In this document: positions 1 to 8,608 of the stretch, one piece after another
Position numbering within the stretch: the stretch's first letter is position 1
How the letters are laid out: every line of letters begins with the position of its first letter
Assembly (NCBI RefSeq): GCF_019734195.1
Contig: NZ_JAASHM010000008.1
Span: forward strand, 61,276-125,275
Length of the DNA stretch: 64,000 nt
Direction of reading: 5' to 3'
Origin: Clostridium sp. K13
Lineage (GTDB): Bacteria; Bacillota; Clostridia; Clostridiales; Clostridiaceae
Program-made: the position numbers and the translations under genes
Notes under the pieces: generated by a model
Databases searched by the model: none
What the model saw: the letters and a program-made list of their open reading frames with translations, nothing else
What the model was told of the DNA's origin: nothing

Positions 1-1301
1 GCTGCAGCTGGAATTTCAACCATGATACCCCATTGAGTAGTTTCAGAAGTCTTAACTCCTTCAGCATGTAATTCTGCTCTACATTCTTCAACGAATTCTT
101 TAGCAGCTTGGAATTCTTCTAAGCCAGAAATCATTGGGAACATAACGCATAGGTTTCCGTATACAGAAGCTCTTAATAAAGCTCTGATTTGAACCTTGAA
201 TATATCTTTTCTATCTAAACATAATCTGATAGCTCTGTATCCTAAGAATGGATTCATTTCTTCAGGTAATGGTAAGTAAGGTAATACCTTATCTCCACCG
301 ATATCTAATGTTCTGATAACAACTTGCTTACCGTTAGCTTTTTCTAAAACAGTCTTGTAAGCTGTGAATTGTTCTTCTTCAGTTGGAGCTTGGTCTCTGT
401 CCATGTATAAGAATTCAGTTCTGAATAATCCTACACCGTCTCCACCGTTAGCTAAAACTTGATCTATATCTTCTGGCTTACCGATGTTACCGCAAACTTC
501 AATTCTCTTACCTGATTTAGTTACAGTTTTAACTTCGATAAGTTTCTTTAATTCTTCTTGTTCTTCTGCAAATTTTGCTTTCTTAGCTTGGTATTCAGCA
601 ATAACTTCTTCTGATGGATTGATTATTGCAAATCCTTCAATACCATCAACGATGATTGAATCACCATTTTTAACTGTTTTAGTTATGTCTCCTAAACCAA
701 CAACAGCTGGAATTTCTAAAGTTCTAGCCATAATAGCTGAGTGAGAAGTTCTTCCTCCGATATCAGTTAAGAAACCACATACTTTTGTTCTGTCTAATTG
801 AGCTGTATCTGATGGAGTTAAATCATAAGCAACTACAACTGTATTTTCTTCAGTTATAGCAAATGCACTTCCACCTTTACCTGCTAAGTTAGAGATTATT
901 CTCTTAGAAACGTCTTTAATGTCAGCAGCTCTTTCTCTCATATATGCATCGTCCATTGATTCGAAAATCATAACGAATGTGTCTGTTACATTTTGAACAG
1001 CTTTCATAGCGTTTAATGCTTCACCTTCAACTGTTGCTTCCATTGTTCCAGTAAATTCTGGGTCATCTAATAATGTTAAATGTGCTTCGAAAACAGCAGC
1101 TTCGTGTTCACCAATTTCAGCTAAAGTCTTTTCTTTAATTGCTGTTAATTGTTCCTTTGATGCTTCTAAAGCAAGTGTTAATTTTTCCTTTTCTGCAGCT
1201 ACGTCACTAACTTTTGCGTCAGTTATAACTATTTCCTCATGTTCTTGAATGAATACTTTACCTATTGCATAACCCTTTGATGCAGCGATACCTTTTTTCA
1301 T
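1..1301 (-). CDS. ptsI: PTS enzyme I (phosphoenolpyruvate-protein phosphotransferase), 3' end cut by the window edge
   Basis: Enzyme I takes phosphate from PEP and passes it to HPr, the first step of PTS sugar uptake in the cytoplasm. Reading the minus strand from the ATG at 1301 gives about 433 residues starting MKKGIAASKGYAIGKV. The phosphohistidine segment GGRTSHSAIMAR is present (positions about 725-765), followed by the start of the TIM-barrel domain (GDGVGLFRTEFLYM, ending near MVEIPAA). A GGAGG site lies 8 bases before the ATG. ptsH is not adjacent. The C-terminal part, including the PEP-site cysteine region, lies outside the window. The identification is secure from these motifs. Confidence 0.95.
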   Translation of the reverse strand, partial: MKKGIAASKGYAIGKVFIQEHEEIVITDAKVSDVAAEKEKLTLALEASKEQLTAIKEKTLAEIGEHEAAVFEAHLTLLDDPEFTGTMEATVEGEALNAMKAVQNVTDTFVMIFESMDDAYMRERAADIKDVSKRIISNLAGKGGSAFAITEENTVVVAYDLTPSDTAQLDRTKVCGFLTDIGGRTSHSAIMARTLEIPAVVGLGDITKTVKNGDSIIVDGIEGFAIINPSEEVIAEYQAKKAKFAEEQEELKKLIEVKTVTKSGKRIEVCGNIGKPEDIDQVLANGGDGVGLFRTEFLYMDRDQAPTEEEQFTAYKTVLEKANGKQVVIRTLDIGGDKVLPYLPLPEEMNPFLGYRAIRLCLDRKDIFKVQIRALLRASVYGNLCVMFPMISGLEEFQAAKEFVEECRAELHAEGVKTSETTQWGIMVEIPAA

Positions 1302-1482
1302 TTCAAATTTCCTCCTACACTTAAGCATAAATTTAGTACTGTTATTAATATTCTTATACTTACATCACTATACTACAATATTATGTAAATTTCGTGACAA
1401 AATATAAATTAAAATTATTATTTAAAGATAGATTTTAAATCTTTTTAACCTATCTTCTAGAAACTTTATACGAACAAAAATT

Positions 1483-1511
1483 ATTATAACACATTTTTTA
1501 GAACGTTATCA
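1483..1511 (-). promoter_or_regulatory. Probable ptsI promoter with extended -10
   Basis: On the minus strand a perfect TATAAT (1483-1488) is preceded by TGT, which makes an extended -10. The weak -35 is TGATAA (1506-1511) at 17 bases. Transcription from here would give a ptsI leader of roughly 170 bases. The 334 bases between ptsI and nrdB hold this and no gene that I can see. Confidence 0.6.
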
Positions 1512-1635
1512 TTAAAATTTTTAAAATTTATATTTTTGTGGAAACTTTCCCCTAAAATATAAATTTTAATATTTTATATCCTAATTATTATATATCATAT
1601 CTTCACTCAACCAAAGATTAAATTTTTGCTATTAC

Positions 1636-2670
1636 TTACAAATCATCAACTAAAACACTTGCTTTTGCATATGCTGTTGATTTTGCTTCAAAGAAGTCTG
1701 TTTTAACAGAATTAGCATTAGCTAAAGAGTCAACCCATGCAGCTGGATTTTTATCATGACCTTCAAATAATGGTTCTAATCCAATTTCCTTTAATCGTTT
1801 ATTTCCTAAATACTTAATATATGATTCAATTAAATTTTTATTAATTCCTTGAATATTTTCTCCAATTACGTAATTTCCCCAATTAATTTCATGTTCAACA
1901 CCTATTTTCATCATAAGCCTTAATTCACTAACTAGATTATCATCAAAAATTTCTGCCTCTTCCTTTTGAAGTTCTCTAATTAAGTTTCTAAATAACCAAA
2001 GATGAGTATTCTCATCTCTATTTATATAACGTATTTCTTGAGATGACCCTGGCATTTTTCCATTTCTCTCAAGATTATAAAAGAACATAAAACCTGAGTA
2101 AAAATAAATTCCTTCTAATATGAAGTTTGCCATTATTGTCTTTATAAGATTCTCTTTAGTTGGATTTTCTAAAAATTTATTGTATTGCTCACCAATAAAC
2201 TTATTTCTTTCTAAAAGAACTTTATCATCCTTCCATTGATATAAAATCTCATTTCTTTTTTCTGGTGAACATATAGTATCAAGCATATAACTATAACTTT
2301 GAGAATGTACAGCTTCTTGGAATGCTTGAATAGTTAAACATAAGTTAACCTCACTAGCAGTTATATAATTATTTATATTACTTAAATTAGCTGTTTGTAT
2401 TGAATCTAAAAATATTAAGAAAGATAAAATCTTATCATATGCTGCTCTTTCATACTCGTTCAACTTATTATAATCCTTTAAATCCTGAGATAAATTTATT
2501 TCTTCAGGAATCCAAAAATTATTCATTGCTTGCCTATACCAATCAGCAACCCATCCATATTTCATATTATTAAAATCATTTAAGTTAGTAGTATTTCCAT
2601 TTATCATTCTTTTCTTACTAACTTCTATATCACCATTTTCATTAAATAAAGGCTTTTTATTTATATTCAT
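1636..2670 (-). CDS. nrdB: Ribonucleotide reductase beta subunit (class Ia/b R2-like)
   Basis: This is the small subunit that holds the dimetal centre and tyrosyl radical used by NrdA to make deoxyribonucleotides. The 344-residue protein has all metal ligands: D89, E119, H122, E186, E220 and H223. The radical tyrosine is Y126 in HSQSYSYM, placed as Tyr122 is in E. coli NrdB. It is therefore a tyrosyl-radical type and not the Phe-containing class Ic. The C-terminal tail ends SVLVDDL, the usual acidic tail that docks on the large subunit. The start is supported by GGGAG 8 bases upstream. It follows nrdA by 107 bases and is presumably co-transcribed. Confidence 0.93.
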   Translation of the reverse strand: MNINKKPLFNENGDIEVSKKRMINGNTTNLNDFNNMKYGWVADWYRQAMNNFWIPEEINLSQDLKDYNKLNEYERAAYDKILSFLIFLDSIQTANLSNINNYITASEVNLCLTIQAFQEAVHSQSYSYMLDTICSPEKRNEILYQWKDDKVLLERNKFIGEQYNKFLENPTKENLIKTIMANFILEGIYFYSGFMFFYNLERNGKMPGSSQEIRYINRDENTHLWLFRNLIRELQKEEAEIFDDNLVSELRLMMKIGVEHEINWGNYVIGENIQGINKNLIESYIKYLGNKRLKEIGLEPLFEGHDKNPAAWVDSLANANSVKTDFFEAKSTAYAKASVLVDDL

Positions 2671-2777
2671 TATTATTCTCCCAACTTTATCTTATATTTA
2701 ACTTACCTCAGAGTCATATTAATTTACTTTTATCCTTTCAGTTTCGCTAATATTATCTCCCTCTGAGGCACTTTAAA

Positions 2778-5009
2778 TTAAGCAGAACAGCTTTCACATT
2801 CTGCCACTTCTAATGATTTTGATCTAACATAATAAATTGATTTAACTCCACGTTTACATGCTTCTATATATAAATTCATTATTTGTCTCATAGTAAAATC
2901 TGTTGTTATATATAAATTAAATGACTGACCTTGATCTATATGTCTTTGTCTAATACCATTTATTTTTACACAAAGGTTTTGATCTACATTATAAGCAGAA
3001 TTATAGAACCAGAAATTTTCCCAACTCAAATTAGGCGCAGTTTTTGGAACTATACTTCCTTTTTTTTCTTCTAGCCAGAATCTTGCCATAACAGGATCTA
3101 CACCCTCTGATGTCCCTGCAATAGTCGCTGTTGATCCATTTGGTGCAACTGCAAAAAGATATCCATTTCTTAACCCATATTCTTTAACATCATCCTTTAA
3201 TCTGTTCCAATCATCTGAATTATAATCTCTTAGTTTAAAATAATCACCATTATCCCAATCAGATCCTTTAAAACATGAATATTTACCCTTTTTCTTTGCA
3301 ATATTCATACTGGCTTTAATTGCGTAATAATTAATCTTTTCATAAACTTTATCTGTAAATTCTAAGTGTTTCTCTTCATTCCAATGAACCTTATTATTAG
3401 CAAGCATATGATGATATCCACTAGTTCCAAGTCCAATAGCTCTATATTTTTTATTAGTAACTTCTGCAAATGGTACTGAATAATAATTTAAGTCTATAAC
3501 ATTATCCATAGCTCTTATTTGCGTTTCAACTACGTACTCTAATTCTTTATCACTATTTACATCTACATTTCCTAAAACAACAGACGATAAATTACATACT
3601 ACAAAATCCCCTGCTTTAGTTTTTTCTATAATAACAGTATCCCCATTTTCATCACATATAGTTGTCTCTTCAATATCCATTGGACTCATATTTTGCATTA
3701 TTTCTGTACAAAGATTAGATGAGTATATCATTCCTTTATGCTTATTAGGATTCATTTTATTTACTGTATCTCTATAAAATGCAAATGGAGTTCCTGTTTC
3801 TGCAGCACTTTTTATTATTAATCTAACCATATCCTTAACAGACATAACTCTTTTATCTATTCTTTCATCATTAACACAATCATAGTATCTTTTTTCCCAT
3901 TCTTCGCCGTAAAAATCTTCTAATGAATATCCTTTAATAGACTTTATTTCATGCGGACACATCATATACCAATTTGCATCAATATCTTCTTCTGCTAGCT
4001 TCCAGAATAAATCTGGATAGCAAAGCCCTGGGAATATATCATGTGCCTTTTTTCTATCATCACCATTATTTGTTCTTAACTGTAAGAATTCCGGTACTTC
4101 TTTATGCCATGCATCTAACCATATAGCAACTGATCCATTTCTAACTCCTAATTGATCAACTGCAACTGCTGTATCATTAAATAATTTTATCCATGGAATT
4201 ATTCCTCCTGAAGCACCTTTAAATCCCCTTATTGATGATCCTATTGCTCTTATTTTTCCTATATAAATCCCCATTCCTCCACCAAATTTAGAAACTTCAG
4301 CAAAATTATCTAATGATTTATATATTCCCTTTAAACTATCTTCTACCGTATCAATAAAGCATGAGCTTAATTGATAAAATGGTTTTCTTGCATTTGACAT
4401 TGTAGGAGTTGCCATAGTTGCTTTAAGAGAGCTTAAAACATCATAAAACCTCTTTGCCCACATAACTCTATCTTCTTGCTTTTCTGGAATTGCTAAATGC
4501 ATTGCTATTCCCATAAACATTTGTTGTGGAAGCTCAAGAGGTTTTCTATTATAATCTTGAATTAAATATCTTTTTGTTAATAAATCTATACCACTATAAG
4601 TAAAAATAAAATCTCTTTCTGGTTTTATTTCTTTTTCTAATTCTTCAATTTCATCTTGTGTATAATTTTCTAAAATATATTTTCCATATAAATTTTTATC
4701 TGTCATTTCATTAATAAATTCATAAAAATTGCTATATGGTTCTACCTCTACGTTTATTTCCCTATTTCTTTTGACTTCATCATACAATCTATATACATAT
4801 AACTTAGACGCAACATATTGCCATTTAGGTTCTTGCTCAGTAGTTAATTCTAATGCTGCTTGAATTATAGAATCCCTAATTCCGTCACTATCCATAGATT
4901 CTCTAATTATATTTTTACAGCTTTCAATAAGTTTCTCTTTTACATAAATTCCTTTTAAATCATCTATTTCCTCAATTGCTTTTTGGCACATATTATCTAA
5001 ATTAATCAC
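2778..5009 (-). CDS. nrdA: Ribonucleoside-diphosphate reductase alpha subunit, without an N-terminal ATP cone
   Basis: This large subunit reduces ribonucleoside diphosphates. The 743-residue protein has the active-site cysteine in QLSSCFI, the catalytic trio in SNLCTEIM (Asn, Cys, Glu), the second redox cysteine in VVCNLSS, the radical-transfer pair SIYYVRS and the C-terminal CESC thiol pair. The usual N-terminal ATP-cone of about 90 residues is missing: the N-terminus enters directly the region that follows the cone in E. coli NrdA. The start at 5009 has a GGAGG 9 bases upstream (AGTGGAGGAATTAAAGTG). Two NrdR boxes and a near-consensus promoter lie just upstream. Confidence 0.93.
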   Translation of the reverse strand: MINLDNMCQKAIEEIDDLKGIYVKEKLIESCKNIIRESMDSDGIRDSIIQAALELTTEQEPKWQYVASKLYVYRLYDEVKRNREINVEVEPYSNFYEFINEMTDKNLYGKYILENYTQDEIEELEKEIKPERDFIFTYSGIDLLTKRYLIQDYNRKPLELPQQMFMGIAMHLAIPEKQEDRVMWAKRFYDVLSSLKATMATPTMSNARKPFYQLSSCFIDTVEDSLKGIYKSLDNFAEVSKFGGGMGIYIGKIRAIGSSIRGFKGASGGIIPWIKLFNDTAVAVDQLGVRNGSVAIWLDAWHKEVPEFLQLRTNNGDDRKKAHDIFPGLCYPDLFWKLAEEDIDANWYMMCPHEIKSIKGYSLEDFYGEEWEKRYYDCVNDERIDKRVMSVKDMVRLIIKSAAETGTPFAFYRDTVNKMNPNKHKGMIYSSNLCTEIMQNMSPMDIEETTICDENGDTVIIEKTKAGDFVVCNLSSVVLGNVDVNSDKELEYVVETQIRAMDNVIDLNYYSVPFAEVTNKKYRAIGLGTSGYHHMLANNKVHWNEEKHLEFTDKVYEKINYYAIKASMNIAKKKGKYSCFKGSDWDNGDYFKLRDYNSDDWNRLKDDVKEYGLRNGYLFAVAPNGSTATIAGTSEGVDPVMARFWLEEKKGSIVPKTAPNLSWENFWFYNSAYNVDQNLCVKINGIRQRHIDQGQSFNLYITTDFTMRQIMNLYIEACKRGVKSIYYVRSKSLEVAECESCSA

Positions 5010-5019
5010 TTTAATTCCT

Positions 5020-5066
5020 CCACTATATGTTGTACATGCTTATCTTTCTCACACAATATATTGTTA
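5020..5066 (-). promoter_or_regulatory. Tandem NrdR boxes in the nrdA leader
   Basis: Two 16-base sites lie at 5020-5035 and 5051-5066, separated by 15 bases. Their cores are CTATATGTTG (5023-5032, 9 of 10 to CWATATATWG) and CAATATATTG (5054-5063, 10 of 10 and a perfect palindrome). The spacing puts the cores 31 bases apart, about three helical turns, which is the known geometry for the ATP/dATP-sensing repressor NrdR. They sit at and just downstream of the predicted start site. Confidence 0.85.
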
Positions 5067-5095
5067 ATTATAATATTAGTATTTATTCTTGTAAA
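5067..5095 (-). promoter_or_regulatory. nrdA promoter
   Basis: TTTACA (5090-5095), a 17-base spacer and TATAAT (5067-5072) on the minus strand. The start site would fall inside the upstream NrdR box, so repressor binding would block initiation. Confidence 0.85.
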
Positions 5096-5254
5096 ACAAA
5101 GTAGAAATCAAAAAATTGAAAAAAAAATACTAATTCATTTAATTGCTATCTTTTTCTTTAATTATCTATAATGATTATTTATAGATAATTATTATTCCTT
5201 ATCTTTCCTAAAAATAATTTTTTTTCATATTTAACATAGTTTTTAATAAATAGC

Positions 5255-5283
5255 TTAACATACTCTACTTTTTAATATATAAT
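5255..5283 (+). promoter_or_regulatory. yitT-family gene promoter
   Basis: TTAACA (5255-5260), a 17-base spacer and TATAAT (5278-5283), then about 40 bases to the ATG at 5326. Together with the nrdA promoter it occupies the 316-base divergent region. The rest of that region holds only an 11-base inverted repeat (5160-5170 with 5180-5190). Confidence 0.8.
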
Positions 5284-5325
5284 TTTTATGATAACTATAG
5301 ATATATCTATAACAGAGGTATTATT

Positions 5326-6183
5326 ATGAAAGATTTGTTTAAAAATAAAAGTTTTTATGTTGATGTCGTAGTCATTATATTAGGGTGTTTTATTTCATCT
5401 TTAGGAGTAAATCTATTCCTATCTAATGCAAAACTACTAAGTGGTGGTGTAACAGGTATAGGTCTTATTCTTCAATATTTATGGAATATTCCATCTGGTA
5501 TTACTGTATTTATACTTAATATTCCCTTATTTATAGTTAGCTATAAATTTTTAAGTAAGAGGTTTACTATTTATACAGCTATAGGAATGATTTCTTTTTC
5601 AACTGCTTTAATGCTAACTAAACCTTTATCTTCTTTAGTCCAAGTTGATGATACATTATTATATTGTATATATGGTGGTGTTTTAAGTGGAATTGGTTAT
5701 GGTTTAGTATTCTTTAGAAATGGTTCTATAGGTGGTACTGATATAATTACTATGGTAGTAAGAAAAAAATACTCAAATCTTGATATAGGTAAAGTTGGTT
5801 TTGGTTTTAATTTAATTATAGTAACTTTAGCAGCCTTTATTTTTGGTTTACCTAAAGCTCTATATACACTTCTATCAATGTTTATTACAAGTACTATATT
5901 AGATAAAGTCTTAAACGGATTTACAAGTAAAAAGCTACTACTTGTTTTAACAGAAAAAGAGGAAGATATTATTACTTACGTTATTAAGGATATGCATCGT
6001 GGAATTACGTCTCTTATGGCTGAAGGTGGATATACTCACAATCAAAAGAAACTTTTATATATCGCAGTAACTACATCACAAATGATAAGTCTAAAAAATA
6101 GAATCCTTAGAATTGATCCTAAAGCATTTATTACTATAATTGATGTTTCTGAAGTTAAGGGTAAGGGATTCCAGAGTATATAA
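5326..6183 (+). CDS. YitT family membrane protein (DUF161 plus DUF2179)
   Basis: The 285-residue protein has five or six hydrophobic segments in its first 200 residues, including the family's glycine-rich loops LLSGGVTGIGLI and NGSIGGTDIITMVV. A soluble C-terminal domain of about 80 residues follows (LLVLTEKEEDIITYVIKDMHRGITSLMAEGGYTHNQKKLLYIAVTT), typical of DUF2179. The family is widespread in Firmicutes in several copies; its transport or sensing role is unsettled and I do not assign one. It is the only plus-strand gene in the first 57 kb. It has its own promoter and ends in a terminator shared with the convergent fumarase genes. Confidence 0.85.
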   Translation: MKDLFKNKSFYVDVVVIILGCFISSLGVNLFLSNAKLLSGGVTGIGLILQYLWNIPSGITVFILNIPLFIVSYKFLSKRFTIYTAIGMISFSTALMLTKPLSSLVQVDDTLLYCIYGGVLSGIGYGLVFFRNGSIGGTDIITMVVRKKYSNLDIGKVGFGFNLIIVTLAAFIFGLPKALYTLLSMFITSTILDKVLNGFTSKKLLLVLTEKEEDIITYVIKDMHRGITSLMAEGGYTHNQKKLLYIAVTTSQMISLKNRILRIDPKAFITIIDVSEVKGKGFQSI

Positions 6184-6186
6184 ATA

Positions 6187-6212
6187 AAAAGCGGATTTAT
6201 TCCGCTTTTTTT
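6187..6212. terminator. Bidirectional terminator between yitT-like gene and fumarase
   Basis: Stem AAAAGCGGA (6187-6195) with TCCGCTTTT (6201-6209), five-base loop, T-run on one side and A-run on the other, so it serves both converging transcripts. Confidence 0.88.
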
Positions 6213-6768
6213 ATTTATTCTTTTCTAGATATTCTCTTTTGCCTATTTCATATAAGTTATTTCCCTCAGTATCAATAATGACAACTAAAGGCATGTCTTT
6301 TACTTCTAGCTTTCTTATAGCTTCTGCGCCTAAATCATCATATGCAATAACTTCACATCCTATTATGCACTTACTTATTAGAGCACCAGCTCCTCCTATA
6401 GCTCCAAAGTATATTGCTTTATTTCGTATTATTGCCTCTATTACCTCTTCATTTCTAGCCCCTTTTCCTATCATACCTTTTAAACCTAAATCTAAAAGTC
6501 TTGGAGCATAGCTATCCATTCTATAACTAGTTGTTGGGCCTGCTGATCCTATTACTTCTCCTTCTTTTTCAGGAGTTGGTCCAACATAATATATAATTTC
6601 ATTCTCTAAATTTATAGGAAGTTCTTTTCCTTCATTCAATAAGCTAATCATTCTTCCATGAGCTGCATCTCTGGCTGTATATATAGTCCCACTTAAAAGA
6701 ATACTATCCCCAGCTTTTAATCCTAAAGTAATATCTTTTGTTAAAGGTGTCTTTATATTTTTAATCAT
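6211..6768 (-). CDS. Class I fumarate hydratase, beta subunit
   Basis: This is the C-terminal subunit of the iron-sulfur fumarase that interconverts fumarate and malate. The 185-residue protein has the family signatures GDSILLSGTIYTARDAAHGR and YVGPTPEKEGEVIGSAGPTTSYRMD, and GARNEEV / YFGAIGGAGAL. It is encoded 12 bases after the alpha subunit, the normal order for the split form of the enzyme. L(+)-tartrate dehydratase has the same architecture and cannot be excluded from sequence alone. Confidence 0.85.
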   Translation of the reverse strand: MIKNIKTPLTKDITLGLKAGDSILLSGTIYTARDAAHGRMISLLNEGKELPINLENEIIYYVGPTPEKEGEVIGSAGPTTSYRMDSYAPRLLDLGLKGMIGKGARNEEVIEAIIRNKAIYFGAIGGAGALISKCIIGCEVIAYDDLGAEAIRKLEVKDMPLVVIIDTEGNNLYEIGKREYLEKNK

Positions 6769-6780
6769 AGCATATCCCCC

Positions 6781-7623
6781 TTATATTTCTTTCTCTTTAT
6801 GTCGAGTTGCATGACAATTAATATTAACTGCTACAGGTAAGCCAGCTATATGAGTTGGATATGTTTCTATATTTATTCCTAAAGCCGTTGTCTTTCCACC
6901 AAAACCTTGTGGTCCTATACCTAATTTATTTATTGTTTCCAATAACTCTTCCTCTAAATCGCCATAAAATTTTTCATCATTTCTTTTATTTACTGGTCTA
7001 ATTAATGCTTTCTTAGCTAAATACGCTGCTTTATCAAATGTTCCCCCAATTCCAACACCAATAATTATTGGTGGACATGGATTTGGCCCTGCTAATTTTA
7101 CAGTTTCAATTATAAAATCTTTAACTCCTTGTAATCCATCAGAAGGTTTAAGCATCTTTATTCTACTCATATTTTCTGATCCAAATCCCTTTGGAGCTAC
7201 TGTAATCTTAAGCTTATTACCTGGAACTATATCATAATAAATAATAGCTGGTGTATTATCCTTTGTATTAACTCTATTTATTGGATCTTTAACTACTGAT
7301 TTTCTTAAAAAACCTTCGTCATATCCTCTTCTTACACCCTCATTAATAGCATCCTCTAATGCTCCGCCAACTATATGTACTTCTTGTCCAATTTCTATAA
7401 AAATACACGCCATACCAGTATCTTGACATATCGGCATATTCTCATTTTGTGCAATATTAGAATTTAATATTAACTGATCTAAGACGTTTTCTGCTAATGG
7501 CCATGTTTCATTTTCTTTAGCATTATTTAATGCTTCCTTTACATCATTTGATAAATAATAATTTGATTCTATACATAATTCTTTTACTGTATTAATAATT
7601 TCTGATATATGTATTTCTCTCAC
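6781..7623 (-). CDS. Class I fumarate hydratase, alpha subunit (4Fe-4S)
   Basis: The 280-residue protein carries the conserved PICQDTGMACIFIEIG motif with the first cluster cysteine, LAGPNPCPPIIIGVGIGGTFDKAA with the second, and NINCHATRH with the third. These hold a [4Fe-4S] cluster whose free iron binds substrate. The start is a GTG at 7623 behind a GGGGG stretch. It pairs with the beta subunit directly downstream. Oxygen-sensitive fumarases of this kind suit an anaerobe. The alternative is tartrate dehydratase alpha. Confidence 0.87.
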   Translation of the reverse strand: MREIHISEIINTVKELCIESNYYLSNDVKEALNNAKENETWPLAENVLDQLILNSNIAQNENMPICQDTGMACIFIEIGQEVHIVGGALEDAINEGVRRGYDEGFLRKSVVKDPINRVNTKDNTPAIIYYDIVPGNKLKITVAPKGFGSENMSRIKMLKPSDGLQGVKDFIIETVKLAGPNPCPPIIIGVGIGGTFDKAAYLAKKALIRPVNKRNDEKFYGDLEEELLETINKLGIGPQGFGGKTTALGINIETYPTHIAGLPVAVNINCHATRHKEKEI

Positions 7624-7715
7624 TATATAGTCCCCCTTTTTATTAATATAATTTTAGTTTATTATTTTCTTACATTTTTTACAACAATAAGATTTCAACT
7701 CTTTTATAAATTATA

Positions 7716-7740
7716 AAACCGGCATAAGCCGGCTTTATTT
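7716..7740 (-). terminator. Terminator downstream of cwlD
   Basis: Minus-strand hairpin AAGCCGGC / GCCGGTTTT with a TTAT loop and a U-rich tail, 50 bases past the cwlD stop. Confidence 0.82.
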
Positions 7741-7788
7741 ATTTATCTTATTATTTTATAAAATTATTATGTATTTCCTAGGAAATTA

Positions 7789-8484
7789 CTATAATTCTGA
7801 CCCTTTACCTATATCTCCCTCAAAATATTTATCGATTCCATCAGATATTCCTTCAACGATTAAATTTTGATGATCCTCACTCTTTAATCTTGATTCTTCA
7901 TCTGGATTTGAAAGGAAACCACATTCTACTAATATTGAAGCTCCTTCATGCTTATCTCTTAAAATTAAATAAGCTTCTGCTGCTGGTTTAGCTACTCTCT
8001 TATTATTATCTTTAACTGTTTGCTTTATTGATTCTTGAACAACTGTAGCTAGATTATAACTATTTTCATTTGATGCATACCATACCTGTGCACCATAACA
8101 TTTACTTTGTGGAAACATATTTTGATGAATTGAAACAAATATATCACATTCTGTTTCCTTTTTCATTTCAACTCTTCTATTTAAATCTTCTCTCTTCTTT
8201 TCCTTAACTGTATTTCCTTTTTCATAAAGCCCCTCATCATTATCTCTTGTCATATAAACCTTATACCCTTTTTCCTCTAGATTATCTCTTAGTTTTAATG
8301 AAATTTGTAAGTTTATATCTTTTTCTATAGTCCCAGTTTTAGATTTTGCTCCACCATCAATTCCTCCATGGCCAGGATCAATCAAAATTACCTTATCTGA
8401 ATTATCAATAGTTGACGCATTAATCGGTACTATATAAGTAATAATAAGTAGACATGTAATAATAGCAACAATTACTTTTCTCAT
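7789..8484 (-). CDS. cwlD: N-acetylmuramoyl-L-alanine amidase, CwlD type
   Basis: Family 3 amidase (zinc dependent) that removes the stem peptide from muramic acid. In spore formers CwlD acts with PdaA to make the muramic-delta-lactam of the spore cortex. The 231-residue protein starts with a signal peptide or membrane anchor (residues 4-23, VIVAIITCLLIITYIVPINAS). Zinc ligands H39 (DPGHGGIDGG), E54 and H120 (VSIHQN) and the catalytic E187 (ILVECGFLSN) are all present. No SPOR or wall-binding repeats follow, and length and layout match CwlD. Its own terminator lies downstream, so it is probably monocistronic. Confidence 0.85.
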   Translation of the reverse strand: MRKVIVAIITCLLIITYIVPINASTIDNSDKVILIDPGHGGIDGGAKSKTGTIEKDINLQISLKLRDNLEEKGYKVYMTRDNDEGLYEKGNTVKEKKREDLNRRVEMKKETECDIFVSIHQNMFPQSKCYGAQVWYASNENSYNLATVVQESIKQTVKDNNKRVAKPAAEAYLILRDKHEGASILVECGFLSNPDEESRLKSEDHQNLIVEGISDGIDKYFEGDIGKGSEL

Positions 8485-8580
8485 GACATATCCTCCATTA
8501 TTTTAATATCACTTTTATTATGTTTAACTTTTAAGCTTATTATACTTATTATATGTTTTACTTTTTTTATTTTAAAATAA

Positions 8581-8608
8581 AAAAAAGAAGCCCAATGGCT
8601 TCTTTTTT
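8581..8608 (-). terminator. Terminator overlapping the end of the Na/Pi cotransporter gene
   Basis: Stem of 12 pairs, AAAAAAGAAGCC (8581-8592) with GGCTTCTTTTTT (8597-8608), loop CAAT. It overlaps the first base of the stop codon region of the gene at 8607. Confidence 0.85.

Noticed and set aside
6211..7623. L(+)-tartrate dehydratase instead of fumarase
   Set aside because: The two enzymes share all visible motifs. Fumarase is the more common role in clostridia, and no tartrate transporter or regulator is nearby. It is kept only as an alternative.
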